Shown: positions 17,210 to 25,653 of the stretch, in pieces | How the letters are laid out: every line of letters begins with the position of its first letter | Position numbering within the stretch: position 1 is the first letter of the stretch | Assembly: GCA_012840465.1 (NCBI GenBank) | Contig: DULJ01000091.1 | Location: forward strand, 1 to 63,262 | Length of the DNA: 63,262 nucleotides | DNA from: Caryophanales bacterium | GTDB lineage: Bacteria > Bacillota > Bacilli > Bacillales > Bacillaceae_J | Direction: 5' to 3' | The notes under the pieces: generated by a model | What the model was told of the DNA's origin: nothing | Database searches by the model: none | What the model saw: the letters and a program-made list of their open reading frames with translations, nothing else | Translations under genes and position numbers: made by a program

Positions 17210-17710
17210 TCAACGAATGGCTATATTGGTATCTCCAGGCAATAAAAGTTGAGGGATTTGTATGAGTTCCTTTGTGTACATGTCAATTTCCCAAATCATA
17301 TCGAAACGATTGCCTGGCCATTTGTGCGGAACATTAATAGCACCCAGTGTTTTTGCAAAAGGAGGTATACTTGTATGTGACCAGCATACTAACACAATTC
17401 GGTTAGTGAATAATTCAGCCGTTAATATTTCATGTGCTGCTTCTTTATATTGAAAGTTTATATAAACGGTATTTATGGCAAGGCCGGGATTAATAATTAG
17501 CATTTTGTTAATTAACGGTGTAACCGTTTGGATTTTCCTCACACTGGAATCACCGGGACCCGTCCCCGCTGCGTAAATCCCCTTCATTGAAGGGTATCTT
17601 TGAGACAACAGATTGGATAAAAGGAATGCCCGATAATATCCCAGTGGTGTTAAACCGTCACCATCAGCTTTTTCACCATGCCGAAATAGTACAACTTTTG
17701 AAGGTGCCAT
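17210..17710 (-). CDS. Histidine phosphatase-superfamily protein
   Basis: A 166-residue protein. The phosphohistidine motif is RHGEK (~10), one residue off the classical RHG(E/Q)T, and the second active-site His lies in CWSHTSIPP (~110). It has no signal peptide. It is upstream of and close to the pyruvate-kinase-like gene (TTGA overlap if the TTG start is used), so the two are likely co-transcribed and may act on related phospho-compounds. The exact substrate is unknown. Confidence 0.7.
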   Translation of the reverse strand: MAPSKVVLFRHGEKADGDGLTPLGYYRAFLLSNLLSQRYPSMKGIYAAGTGPGDSSVRKIQTVTPLINKMLIINPGLAINTVYINFQYKEAAHEILTAELFTNRIVLVCWSHTSIPPFAKTLGAINVPHKWPGNRFDMIWEIDMYTKELIQIPQLLLPGDTNIAIR

Positions 17711-17793
17711 ATCGTCCCTTCCCCTTTTAAAAAAAATATAAAAACCCCTATCTTTATATTATTGGTCTTAACACAGGAATATTCCATAAGAAT

Positions 17794-17815
17794 GGGTCGG
17801 GTTTGGGACATAGGA
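17794..17815 (+). repeat. Short dispersed GGGTCGGG/GGGACA repeat copy
   Basis: GGGTCGGGTTTGGGACATAG has the two words of the dispersed repeat (GGGTCGGG and GGGACA) in swapped order. It lies in a 348-base gap that otherwise holds only the XRE promoter region. Confidence 0.35.
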
Positions 17816-17977
17816 TCCTTTTGTCCAATAACGCCAGTGCCAAAGATCAGAAATGCAGGTAATGTTTATTTTAACTTTTATTAAAAAGTTTATTATCTTT
17901 TTGATTCTAAATCACTCTTAACTTCCTACATAATAACCACAATAATATATTTTTACGAAGCTTAATACACAAATCAT

Positions 17978-18039
17978 TTACTGTAAATAAATTGACGTTC
18001 ACGAATTGTTGACTTCCATTAACTTGTATATTACAGTAA
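17978..18039. promoter_or_regulatory. Twin TTACNGTAA operators before the XRE gene
   Basis: TTACTGTAA (17978-17986) and TTACAGTAA (18031-18039) are the same nine-base palindrome with a variable centre, 53 bases apart, and flank a TTGACT -35-like box at 18009-18014. They are good candidates for the autoregulatory sites of the downstream XRE protein. AAGGAGG follows at 18044-18050, 8 bases before its ATG. Confidence 0.55.
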
Positions 18040-18058
18040 CCTTAAGGAGGAATCCACA

Positions 18059-18427
18059 ATGAAAACAGTTTTTGAGGCTATCGGCGAAAAAATTACTCGT
18101 TTTATTGAAAAACATCATATGACCCAACAAGATTTTGCTGACCGGATTGGGGTATCTAAACAAGTAATGAGTAAAATCGTTAAGGGGCAAAAGGCCACAA
18201 ATATCCAAGAAATACAAAAGATTGCTGAGGTAATGAATATTTCTGTTGATGAATTAATCAATCCTGAACCTACGGCATATGTGATTGAAGAGCCTATTTT
18301 GTTTATGATGGATAAAACTGATAATTCCCAAGTAAGGCGACATTTACAATTTCTTGATTTTGTAATGGATGAAATTATTGAATTAGAGGAACTCTCCCAA
18401 AAATCTAGGAGGGTCATCTATGAATAA
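18059..18427 (+). CDS. XRE-family HTH regulator (antitoxin-like)
   Basis: A 122-residue protein with a classic lambda-repressor-type helix-turn-helix (MTQQDFADRIGVSKQVMSKIVKGQ at ~21-45, written here from its landmark QQDFADRIG and SKQVMSKI) and an acidic C-terminal tail. Its stop overlaps the ImmA gene by 8 bases. XRE proteins paired with an ImmA/IrrE protease are normally cleaved or counteracted by it. Palindromes upstream suggest autorepression. It is the first gene of a three-gene module. Confidence 0.85.
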   Translation: MKTVFEAIGEKITRFIEKHHMTQQDFADRIGVSKQVMSKIVKGQKATNIQEIQKIAEVMNISVDELINPEPTAYVIEEPILFMMDKTDNSQVRRHLQFLDFVMDEIIELEELSQKSRRVIYE

Positions 18428-19241
18428 GATATCATTTTTAACCGATCTAGAAATGAAAGATATTGAGTCAAAAGCAAATAGTAAATTGATTGAACTCCAC
18501 AAGAATTCACGCATATTAGGCAGACATATTTTGAATATTGTTAAAAAAGAAACTACTCTCTTACAATCGCCTTTCCCTGATGAGGAATTCTGTGCCTTTG
18601 TATGTCAAAAAAAAGGACGTTTATTTGTTTATATTAATAGTCAAATACCTGAAGAAAAACAGAATTTTGCTGCCGCCCATGAACTCTATCATATCTGGTT
18701 CGATAAAGATTTTCTTAAAAACCCCGAAATGTTAAAAAGCAATATATTAAATGATGAAACAGATAATATTCGAGAGCTACGAGCTAATTTATTTGCAGCC
18801 ATGCTATTGGTACCTAAGCACGTCCTAGAACAGGAAATAATGTTTTTGGAAATTCCGAAAAATGAGGTAACATTGGAACAAGTTGTAGAATTAGCCCATA
18901 CATTCGAGGTTCCATATAAAGCAATGGTTAGAAGACTTTATGAGATTGGTTATATAAATAAAACAGTGACTGAACAGTTGTACAGTGATATGACTAATGT
19001 ATCATTTATTAGAAAGAAGTTACAATTAGATAATGGAGAAGCCATAAAACCAGTTATACATTTCGAAGGATTAGCAAAAAATGCAATTGATCTTTATCTA
19101 GCGGGATTCATTACACCTAAAAGGCTTCGAAACCTTCTTTCCCTTCTTAAAAAAGGACCAAAAGATTTTGGAATTGAACTTCCCGACGAACTCCCAAGTG
19201 AAGATGAAATTGATAAAATTTTGGAGGAAGATGATGGCTAA
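18420..19241 (+). CDS. ImmA/IrrE-family metallo-endopeptidase
   Basis: A 273-residue protein with the zinc-protease motif HELYH (HExxH) in AAHELYHIW near residue 89 and a downstream third-ligand region RELRANLFAAMLLVP (~118). These match ImmA/IrrE peptidases, which cleave XRE-type repressors to switch on mobile or toxin genes. The C-terminal ~100 residues are a helical extension. It overlaps the XRE gene by 8 bases and the PIN-like gene by 8 bases, so the three are translationally coupled. Confidence 0.85.
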   Translation: MNKISFLTDLEMKDIESKANSKLIELHKNSRILGRHILNIVKKETTLLQSPFPDEEFCAFVCQKKGRLFVYINSQIPEEKQNFAAAHELYHIWFDKDFLKNPEMLKSNILNDETDNIRELRANLFAAMLLVPKHVLEQEIMFLEIPKNEVTLEQVVELAHTFEVPYKAMVRRLYEIGYINKTVTEQLYSDMTNVSFIRKKLQLDNGEAIKPVIHFEGLAKNAIDLYLAGFITPKRLRNLLSLLKKGPKDFGIELPDELPSEDEIDKILEEDDG

Positions 19242-19806
19242 CTTCCAACCATATATCTGGTCAAGAGCTATACTAGATGCTGATTTTGCAATTAAAATAG
19301 GGAGATTAAATAAATACAAAATAATTGAGGACATCTTGCCAAATTACGTTGGGAATTTACTAGTTCATGAATATGTTTACAATAATGAGATTCTAACTCC
19401 TAAAATAGCCAAGGACCAAATTGATTCATTGATACTCAATAATCGTGCAGAAATTGTCAACGAAGAAACTATAGCAACATTCGGGCCCGTTGTTTTGACC
19501 CTGTATCAAGGAACAATCGAAAAATTACGAAGAGCGAAAAGAACTAGAGAACATGGAAATCATTGGGGAGAAATCGTGTCTATAGCCTTTGCTCAAACAG
19601 CTAATATACCTTATTTTCTTTCAGATGAAACGGATCAACAATCATTTATAGATCAAAATTTCAGCTCCCCTATTCAAGTAATACGGATTAAAAATCTAGT
19701 CCAAGCAATAAAAGAACAAGGTGGAAAAAGAAAAGATGCATTACTAGTATGGACGGTAGCTGGATATAGTAAAGAACGCTTCAAATATGACCTATGGCCT
19801 CGATAG
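19234..19806 (+). CDS. PIN-like nuclease/toxin candidate
   Basis: A 190-residue protein. The spacing of acidic residues fits a PIN-domain RNase: Asp in LDADFAIKIG (~14), Glu in LVHEYVYN (~38), GE in HWGEIVSIAFAQ (~113) and Asp in FLSDETD (~132). The ATG at 19234 is chosen, with GGAGG 6 bases upstream inside the ImmA gene end. Encoded third after XRE and ImmA, it is the likely effector of a toxin-antitoxin or stress-induced module. Exact family unknown; the PIN call is pattern-based. Confidence 0.6.
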   Translation: MANFQPYIWSRAILDADFAIKIGRLNKYKIIEDILPNYVGNLLVHEYVYNNEILTPKIAKDQIDSLILNNRAEIVNEETIATFGPVVLTLYQGTIEKLRRAKRTREHGNHWGEIVSIAFAQTANIPYFLSDETDQQSFIDQNFSSPIQVIRIKNLVQAIKEQGGKRKDALLVWTVAGYSKERFKYDLWPR

Positions 19807-19932
19807 GTTAGGGGACTTTCTTTAAAAAGCAAATGTTAATTAATACATCAGTGGATATTTGTTCTTTCTGGATAAATAAACTAATTTGAAGAAAACTATA
19901 AATGTGATTTTTACTAGGAAAGGGGCAACCTT

Positions 19933-20325
19933 ATGAACAAAACAGGTCAACAACCCGAAAAATACCAAAGCTTTGAGCAACAACAAATGGCCGTACAACA
20001 GCAGCAATTACAAGAAAGCCAACCACAGTTAGAACAGCTATTTAAAGAACAAAAGAAACAAGCACTTGAAGCTATGCTACAAGCAGAACAAATACTGCAA
20101 CAAAATGCGTCCATGAACAATCTACAATCGATGCAGCAGGCACAACAAAATCTTAACCAGGCCACACAACTATTGAATCAAATACAAGGAGTGGCGGTAA
20201 CACACTCAACAACAGCAAAGCAGCAGCAAATAGAACAGGTTCAACAACAAATTGAGCAAGCATCGCAAACCCTTAGTCTAATCGAGTCACTAAATGAACA
20301 AAATAATAGCTTTAAAAAAGGGTAA
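19933..20325 (+). CDS. Gln-rich small coiled-coil protein
   Basis: A 130-residue protein in which about a third of residues are Gln, with repeated QQQ/EQQ blocks, no Cys or Trp and a predicted helical coiled coil. The AAAGGGG ribosome site is 9 bases before the ATG, and a terminator follows directly, so it looks like a genuine monocistronic gene. Composition resembles Bacillales spore-associated Gln-rich proteins, but it lacks the tandem motif of gamma-type acid-soluble spore proteins. Function is unassigned. Confidence 0.65.
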   Translation: MNKTGQQPEKYQSFEQQQMAVQQQQLQESQPQLEQLFKEQKKQALEAMLQAEQILQQNASMNNLQSMQQAQQNLNQATQLLNQIQGVAVTHSTTAKQQQIEQVQQQIEQASQTLSLIESLNEQNNSFKKG

Positions 20326-20329
20326 AAGG

Positions 20330-20362
20330 ATCCCGGCTTTATTGACAAGCCGGGATTCATAT
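20330..20362. terminator. Bidirectional intrinsic terminator
   Basis: ATCCCGGCTT (20330-20339) pairs with AAGCCGGGAT (20347-20356) across a 7-base loop, followed by TCATATTTT. It separates the Gln-rich gene from the convergent molybdenum hydroxylase operon. Confidence 0.8.
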
Positions 20363-20363
20363 T

Positions 20364-20840
20364 TTACTGGATTCTTTCCTTTAGAACTGTTTTAACTGCA
20401 TCTTTTATTTCCTGATATCCCGTACAACGACAGAGATTGGAAGCCATCCATTCTTCAATTACTTCATCATCAGCATCCGGATGCTTTGTGGCTAGTGCAT
20501 GACAGTTTAAAATAAAACCAGGCGTACAATACCCACATTGAATCGCCCATTTTTCAACAAATATTTGCTCAATGGGAGAGTTCTTTAAACCCTCTATTGT
20601 TGTAATGGGTTGGTGAATGGCTTCGACAGTCAAAGAAAGGCAGGAATGCATTGGTTCTCCATTAATAAGGACTGTACATGCTCCGCAATCTCCATTTTCA
20701 CATGCATTTTTTGCACCACTCAAACCTAACTGCTCCCTTAAAGTGCGAAGTAATGTATCTGCCGAGCGAATCATTACATCTTTGGTTTCCCCATTTACAT
20801 GAAGGCATAATATAGATTTTGAAGAGCCATTGGATATCAT
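20364..20840 (-). CDS. Molybdenum hydroxylase [2Fe-2S] subunit (XdhC/CoxS-type)
   Basis: A 158-residue small subunit carrying two [2Fe-2S] clusters. The plant-ferredoxin-type set is Cys in NACENGDCGACTVL (~46-54) plus CLSL (~67), and the second set is CGYCTPGF (~106) and LCRCTGY (~140). All eight ligands are present. It transfers electrons from the molybdopterin site to FAD. The ATG overlaps the stop of the FAD subunit gene by 4 bases (ATGA). It is the last gene of a run with the YIEGIA pair at the head. Whether the enzyme acts on xanthine, CO or another substrate is not decided by this subunit. Confidence 0.92.
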   Translation of the reverse strand: MISNGSSKSILCLHVNGETKDVMIRSADTLLRTLREQLGLSGAKNACENGDCGACTVLINGEPMHSCLSLTVEAIHQPITTIEGLKNSPIEQIFVEKWAIQCGYCTPGFILNCHALATKHPDADDEVIEEWMASNLCRCTGYQEIKDAVKTVLKERIQ

Positions 20841-21676
20841 GCATTTTCCTCCTTCAGGGTTTGGATTACATCTTCCAGCATATTTCGTAAAACAAATTCC
20901 CTATATGCTGCCGAACCTTCGAAATTATCGATCACCGCGGAAGGAAGTTGAGAAAGTGCCTGCGTTATACGATCATTAACAGACTTGGAGTCATCGTTCA
21001 ATGTACTCTCTAGTTCAATTGAACGAAATGGATATTCACAAACACCACTAATCGCCACTCTTATCTGACTATCTTTTTTTAGCGCAGAAATCGATGCGAG
21101 CGGATACCCGATTTTAGATAGCCTTGTTTTCTTCAAGCTAATGGAAGTGGAATCAAGATAAGTTTTATCAATCAAAATTTGAACGAGAAACTGTCCATCC
21201 TTTAGTTTCATTTTATTTTTCAGCAAATCTTCCAAAAAGAGAATCTCTTCTCCTTCTTTTCCGGCAATTTTCACCTTGGAATCCGCTAAAACTAGTGACA
21301 AAATTCCTTCTCGAAATTTAAGCTGACTGAAAAGATTTCCCCCAATTGTAATTTTGTTTCTTGATGTATGGTCGGCAACCTTCTTTACAACTTCTCCTAG
21401 AAGTGGAAAAGCCTTCGACTCTGTAATTTTATTTAAAGAAACAGTTGCCCCAATAACCAATTCATCTCCTTGAATTTCCATCACATGACATTCAGGGATT
21501 CCTTTAATATCAATGACCGCATCTGTTGTAATTTTATTAGTTCTCGCAAAGGTGATAAATTCAGTTCCACCACTAATAAAGGTGGCTGTTTGCCCTCGGT
21601 CAGAAACCGTTTGGTAAATTTGAACGGCTTCAGCAATTGACGATGGCTTGTAGTATTCAAAGTCGAATGGAATCAT
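20837..21676 (-). CDS. Molybdenum hydroxylase FAD-binding subunit (CoxM/XdhB-type)
   Basis: A 279-residue FAD-binding PCMH-fold subunit. FAD-contact motifs are ISGGTEFITFAR near residue 34 and KITIGGNLF near 108 (the family's TIGGN loop). The C-terminal CO-dehydrogenase flavoprotein domain follows. It passes electrons from the 2Fe-2S subunit to NAD or another acceptor. It overlaps its downstream neighbour by 4 bases, and one base separates it from the large-subunit gene upstream. Confidence 0.9.
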   Translation of the reverse strand: MIPFDFEYYKPSSIAEAVQIYQTVSDRGQTATFISGGTEFITFARTNKITTDAVIDIKGIPECHVMEIQGDELVIGATVSLNKITESKAFPLLGEVVKKVADHTSRNKITIGGNLFSQLKFREGILSLVLADSKVKIAGKEGEEILFLEDLLKNKMKLKDGQFLVQILIDKTYLDSTSISLKKTRLSKIGYPLASISALKKDSQIRVAISGVCEYPFRSIELESTLNDDSKSVNDRITQALSQLPSAVIDNFEGSAAYREFVLRNMLEDVIQTLKEENA

Positions 21677-21677
21677 A

Positions 21678-24023
21678 CTAGGCTAAGTCCCCCCTTTTTG
21701 TCTTCCAAATTAATTCTGGTGTTAGAGGCAAATAGTTCAGCTCCACCCCAGCTGCATTTGAAAGTGCATTTGCTAGTGCTGCCGGCATACCGATTACGCC
21801 ATATTCCCCTATTCCTCGTGCACCGTAAGGCCCGTCCGCAGCGGGGGACTCGATGAAGTCTACCAGATATTCAAGTGGCTGTTCGCCAAATCTTAGCATT
21901 TGATAGGTACGTAGTTGAGGATTCTGAACAATGCCCTCATTATTAAAAGCAAAGGTTTCACTACTAGCAAAGCTCAGCCCTAAATACATACCCCCTCTCA
22001 TTTGTTGAGTAGCCATCGCCGGATTAATAATTGTTCCGCCATCAAGGACTGTTACAGCTTGTAAGACTTTATATGAAAAATCTCGTGTATCCCATTCAAC
22101 CTCAAGTGCCTGCACTCCAAGTGACCACCAAGGTCCCGGTTTACCGAAGCCTGTTTCTTTATCCATTGGAGTTAAATGTCTTTGAACATATTTACCGCGG
22201 CCGACAATTTGCCCTTCAACAGTATGCCCATTTGGAAATTTATATCCAATTGCTACATCCTCGAATTTAACCCCATATTCAGGATTCGCTTTCAAGTACA
22301 CGCGGTTACCGCCAATATCTAAATCATCAGCGGAGCATTGCAAAGCTATAGAAGCTGTCTTTTTTAATTGGGAAATTGCATCATCCGCAGCTGCCATAAC
22401 AGCCCGACCAGCTAGGAAGGTCGTGCTGCTTGCAACGGTTCTCCATTGATGGGGATCATATTGGGTATTCCCTTCCATCGTTACATGGATTTTATGGATA
22501 TCGATTTTTAATTTCTCAGCTAAAATCTGGGCTAGGGTTGTTTTTGTACCCTGACCTAATTCAATCGCAGCACAGTTTAAATTCACACTACCGTCAGGTT
22601 CAAAAGTTATAATAGCTCCTGCCTGTGCATTGGTAGCAGTTGTGGAGGTTTTCCAAAATAAACTGATTCCCTTTGAAATTATTTTGTTTTTTCTTACATC
22701 ATGCGATTCTTCATCCCACTTTATTAATTCCTTCGCGCGATCTATACATTTTTTTGCGTCTCCAATATTATTCGCTGTAATAACAGCTTGTGTTGGAGAG
22801 GAATCTCCCGGTTTAATCGTGTTGATCATCCGTAGTTCAGTAGGTTCCATGTTCAACTTCCTTGCTAGCTGATCCATCGTACGTTCAACCGCGAATGTAA
22901 GCTCTGGATGTCCGTATCCTCGAAAAGAGGTTGCGAATGGATGATTTGTATACATACAGTAGGAGTCACACCAGACGTTGGGCACATGATAGGGTCCCGT
23001 ACAATCCAATGCCATTGCTCTTGTTATACCCGCGGCTTGATCAGTATAGGCACCTGAATCTATCAAAAATGTGTATTGTCCTGCAAGGATCTTTCCTTGT
23101 TTATCCACCCCTAGTGCAACTGTAGCTTCTAGACCAATATGACAAGGTGCTGTTATCAAATCCTCTTCGCGTTCAAAATTCAATTTCACCAATTTTCCAC
23201 CAACAGCCTTCGAGGCCAAGTATGCAAGTGGCTCTAACTGTACGGTTCCTTTTCCTCCGAATGCCCCACCAACCATCGTGGCATGAACAATGACGTTTCC
23301 AACTTCGATATTAAAAAATTGATTTAATACTTTTTTGATCGTATAGGGTGATTGGGTTGTAGTATGTACGACTACTTTACCTACCGGGTTAATTTCTACC
23401 CTTACACTACGCGTCTCCAAAGCAGCATGGTCCGATAGATTGAATGAATATGTAGCTTTAATCTTCTCCGAACATTGTTCCCAGGCAGCAACAAAATCGC
23501 CTTTGCGAATTTTAATATGGCTTCCTATATTCGTACCCGAAACTGGATACACATTGCTGATCAATTTCATATATTGTCCTGCATTTTCATGAACCAATAT
23601 ATCCTTATTTTGAAAGGCTTCTCGAACAGAATTGACGACTGATAATGGTTCGTATTCAACCTTAACTAGCGTAGCAGCTCTTTTCGCTTGATGTTCATGA
23701 TCAGCAACAATAATAGCGATAGGTTCACCGTAATATCTTACCTTTTCAAAGGCCAATGGGGGGCGATCTGCTAAAATCGGTCCAATATGGTACGGAAACA
23801 TTTCACCTGTGACAATTGCCCGCACCCCTTGAATCCTCCATGCTTCGGTACTATCAATAGACTTAATTTTGGCATGTGCATGCTCACTTGTGACTAATTT
23901 AGCATGTAACATGCCAGGTACCGTAAAATCACCAATGTATCGTAATGTACCTGTAGCCTTTTCCACAGTGTCAATCCTTTGTATTGGTTTTCCTACAGAT
24001 GACCTTATTTTATTCTCCATCAT
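21678..24023 (-). CDS. Molybdenum hydroxylase large (molybdopterin) subunit
   Basis: About 781 residues of the xanthine dehydrogenase/aldehyde oxidase/CO dehydrogenase large-subunit family. Seen are a vestibule GGAFGGKG loop (~258), the molybdenum-region FRGYGHPE (~364), LGQGTKT (~495) and the catalytic-Glu GARGIGEYG near the C-terminus (~727). The ATG at 24023 is chosen, with GGAGG 5 bases upstream. The CO-dehydrogenase-specific active-site Cys loop is not apparent, so a purine or aldehyde hydroxylase is more likely. No pucR, permease or moco genes are adjacent, so the substrate is open. Confidence 0.88.
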   Translation of the reverse strand: MMENKIRSSVGKPIQRIDTVEKATGTLRYIGDFTVPGMLHAKLVTSEHAHAKIKSIDSTEAWRIQGVRAIVTGEMFPYHIGPILADRPPLAFEKVRYYGEPIAIIVADHEHQAKRAATLVKVEYEPLSVVNSVREAFQNKDILVHENAGQYMKLISNVYPVSGTNIGSHIKIRKGDFVAAWEQCSEKIKATYSFNLSDHAALETRSVRVEINPVGKVVVHTTTQSPYTIKKVLNQFFNIEVGNVIVHATMVGGAFGGKGTVQLEPLAYLASKAVGGKLVKLNFEREEDLITAPCHIGLEATVALGVDKQGKILAGQYTFLIDSGAYTDQAAGITRAMALDCTGPYHVPNVWCDSYCMYTNHPFATSFRGYGHPELTFAVERTMDQLARKLNMEPTELRMINTIKPGDSSPTQAVITANNIGDAKKCIDRAKELIKWDEESHDVRKNKIISKGISLFWKTSTTATNAQAGAIITFEPDGSVNLNCAAIELGQGTKTTLAQILAEKLKIDIHKIHVTMEGNTQYDPHQWRTVASSTTFLAGRAVMAAADDAISQLKKTASIALQCSADDLDIGGNRVYLKANPEYGVKFEDVAIGYKFPNGHTVEGQIVGRGKYVQRHLTPMDKETGFGKPGPWWSLGVQALEVEWDTRDFSYKVLQAVTVLDGGTIINPAMATQQMRGGMYLGLSFASSETFAFNNEGIVQNPQLRTYQMLRFGEQPLEYLVDFIESPAADGPYGARGIGEYGVIGMPAALANALSNAAGVELNYLPLTPELIWKTKRGDLA

Positions 24024-24057
24024 GATCGCCTCCAATTCCGCTGTTAAATATATCTTT

Positions 24058-24246
24058 TTAGTGTGCCACAATAATCATGGTATCCGCATCAACTTCATGT
24101 GCAGAAGCGTCAAGTGTCCTTTCCAAGGTTATGCTTACTTTTTGAAGTGATTCCGCATCTTTGGTTATAAAAACCGGGGCACCTCCGGCTAATACATTTC
24201 CCGGTTTTGTCGTAATGATCGCGAGTAACTTTGTGGATTGTTCCAT
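24058..24246 (-). CDS. Capping complex subunit for YIEGIA
   Basis: A 62-residue protein matching the small partner that caps YIEGIA membrane proteins: KLLAIITTKPGNVLAGGAP near the start and an EVDADTMIIVAH end. It follows the YIEGIA gene by 23 bp and precedes the molybdenum hydroxylase large subunit by 34 bp. The role is unknown beyond the predicted complex. Its place between a YIEGIA gene and a hydroxylase operon suggests co-transcription. Confidence 0.8.
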   Translation of the reverse strand: MEQSTKLLAIITTKPGNVLAGGAPVFITKDAESLQKVSITLERTLDASAHEVDADTMIIVAH

Positions 24247-24269
24247 CTCAATATCTCCTCAATATATTT

Positions 24270-25148
24270 TTATTTCTTCCCTTTATCAGCTTGGCGTGGA
24301 AGGCGAATCGCATTATCAAGAATCGGAACATGTTTTAAGACTTCCTTAATTTGTTTAAAGTCCTTTTCTCGTGGTAAAAAAAACAAGGCAACCCTACCAT
24401 CTCCCATATCTCTTTTTGATAGCGGAACTAAATCCGGCTCACCCGAATCAAGGTAGGAACCAAACACATTTGCAACATGATGAAGCATGGCCTGCCTTTG
24501 TCCAAGATGGGATATAGTTACAATCCCATTTTCATTTTTAGGGGTAATGATGGCACCTATCGCTTTTTCCTTAATAACCCTACGACTTTCCTCCAGTCCA
24601 ACGTTTTTAATATGAATATCATTTACAAAAAGGTTAGGACCTTCAAAACGAATTTCTCCCTCCGAAATCTCAGCCATTTCCGTCAATACTTTCCCTTTAA
24701 CCCTTGATCTCACAATAAAAACAAGGACAAGTCCGATTACTACTCCTAACCATATTTTATAGACAGCAATCAATGTGGCAATAAGGGCGGCAAACATGAC
24801 AACGTAGTTTCGACCTTCAAATGCTTGAGCAATCCCCTCAATAAAGGCGGCACCTCTTTTTACAAGTTCCTCATTATCAACCTTTTCTAAAGTCTGTCTC
24901 TCCATATTCCTAATATCCCGAAACTGGGTAGCGGCAAGCCCTAAAAACGTTACAGCAGCCCAATCAGACTGTAAAACAGCAGGCACAGCAACGGCCCCAA
25001 TAAAGGCGGCAATGAATCCAAACGAAAGATGAATGATTCTTCCCGTTGGATATGTTGGATATTGTCTGAAATCCGTTCGTAACAAGATGAATCTTGCAAC
25101 AAAACCTACCAAAGTACCCGCTACAACAGGCAATACGTATTTCTCCAA
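24270..25148 (-). CDS. YIEGIA-domain membrane protein
   Basis: A 292-residue protein with three to four hydrophobic segments in the first ~150 residues. The namesake motif appears as FIEGIAQAFE (~103), and the soluble C-terminal half ends in a PRQADKGKK tail. The family is restricted to endospore-forming Firmicutes and its function is uncharacterised. It is paired with its capping subunit directly downstream. Its ATG is preceded by AAGGGGG at a suitable distance. Confidence 0.85.
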   Translation of the reverse strand: MEKYVLPVVAGTLVGFVARFILLRTDFRQYPTYPTGRIIHLSFGFIAAFIGAVAVPAVLQSDWAAVTFLGLAATQFRDIRNMERQTLEKVDNEELVKRGAAFIEGIAQAFEGRNYVVMFAALIATLIAVYKIWLGVVIGLVLVFIVRSRVKGKVLTEMAEISEGEIRFEGPNLFVNDIHIKNVGLEESRRVIKEKAIGAIITPKNENGIVTISHLGQRQAMLHHVANVFGSYLDSGEPDLVPLSKRDMGDGRVALFFLPREKDFKQIKEVLKHVPILDNAIRLPRQADKGKK

Positions 25149-25369
25149 TTGTGAACCCCCTTGCTACCCGTAAAATTGAGAACCTAGACGGTAATTAGGG
25201 TAACCAATATAAAAAATGTTATGACTTTCCAGATTATCTTTTTTATCGCAATCCCCAACTGAATGAAAACCTTTTCAAATTGTCACAATATATCCATAAC
25301 ATCATATAGGAAAGAAAGGAACGTCGTAGAATTTTTAGAATTAGGGGTAAAAGAGAGGTGAATTTTGCC

Positions 25370-25621
25370 GTGGTGAAAAAAATGTGGAATTGGTTTGTGT
25401 ATCGGCCCGAAAAGCTAAGTTATCGTATTTGGATTGACGATGATAGATACATTGCATCTGCATCGAATGAAACTTTAAACGTTTATAATTATGGAAACAC
25501 CCCTGAAATGGCAAAGGAAGCAGCACTTTTTCAACTTCAACAACAATTAAAAAAGAAAGAAAAAAAGGAAAGGAAATTCATAACCAGAGGGAATGGATAT
25601 GTATTGTATAGAGTTAAATAA
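25370..25621 (+). CDS. Small basic hypothetical protein
   Basis: About 83 residues, with aromatic and basic residues at the N-terminus (KKMWNWFVYRPEK), a beta-rich middle and a Lys-rich C-terminal helix (QQQLKKKEKKERK). The start is uncertain: GAGAGGTG at 25351-25360 best serves the GTG at 25370 or 25373. No family is recognised. It is convergent with the SNF2 gene and shares the terminator at 25628-25647. Confidence 0.5.
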   Translation: MVKKMWNWFVYRPEKLSYRIWIDDDRYIASASNETLNVYNYGNTPEMAKEAALFQLQQQLKKKEKKERKFITRGNGYVLYRVK

Positions 25622-25627
25622 GATAAA

Positions 25628-25647
25628 GCCCTTCCATTTGGAAGGGC
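25628..25647. terminator. Bidirectional terminator between convergent genes
   Basis: GCCCTTCC/GGAAGGGC, an 8-bp stem with a 4-base loop (25628-25635, 25640-25647), followed on the minus strand by TTTATCTTATTT. Confidence 0.75.
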
Positions 25648-25653
25648 AATACA

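Noticed and set aside
20364-24023. Carbon monoxide dehydrogenase
   Set aside because: The large subunit shows no evident CoxL active-site Cys loop; family resemblance alone does not support CO oxidation.
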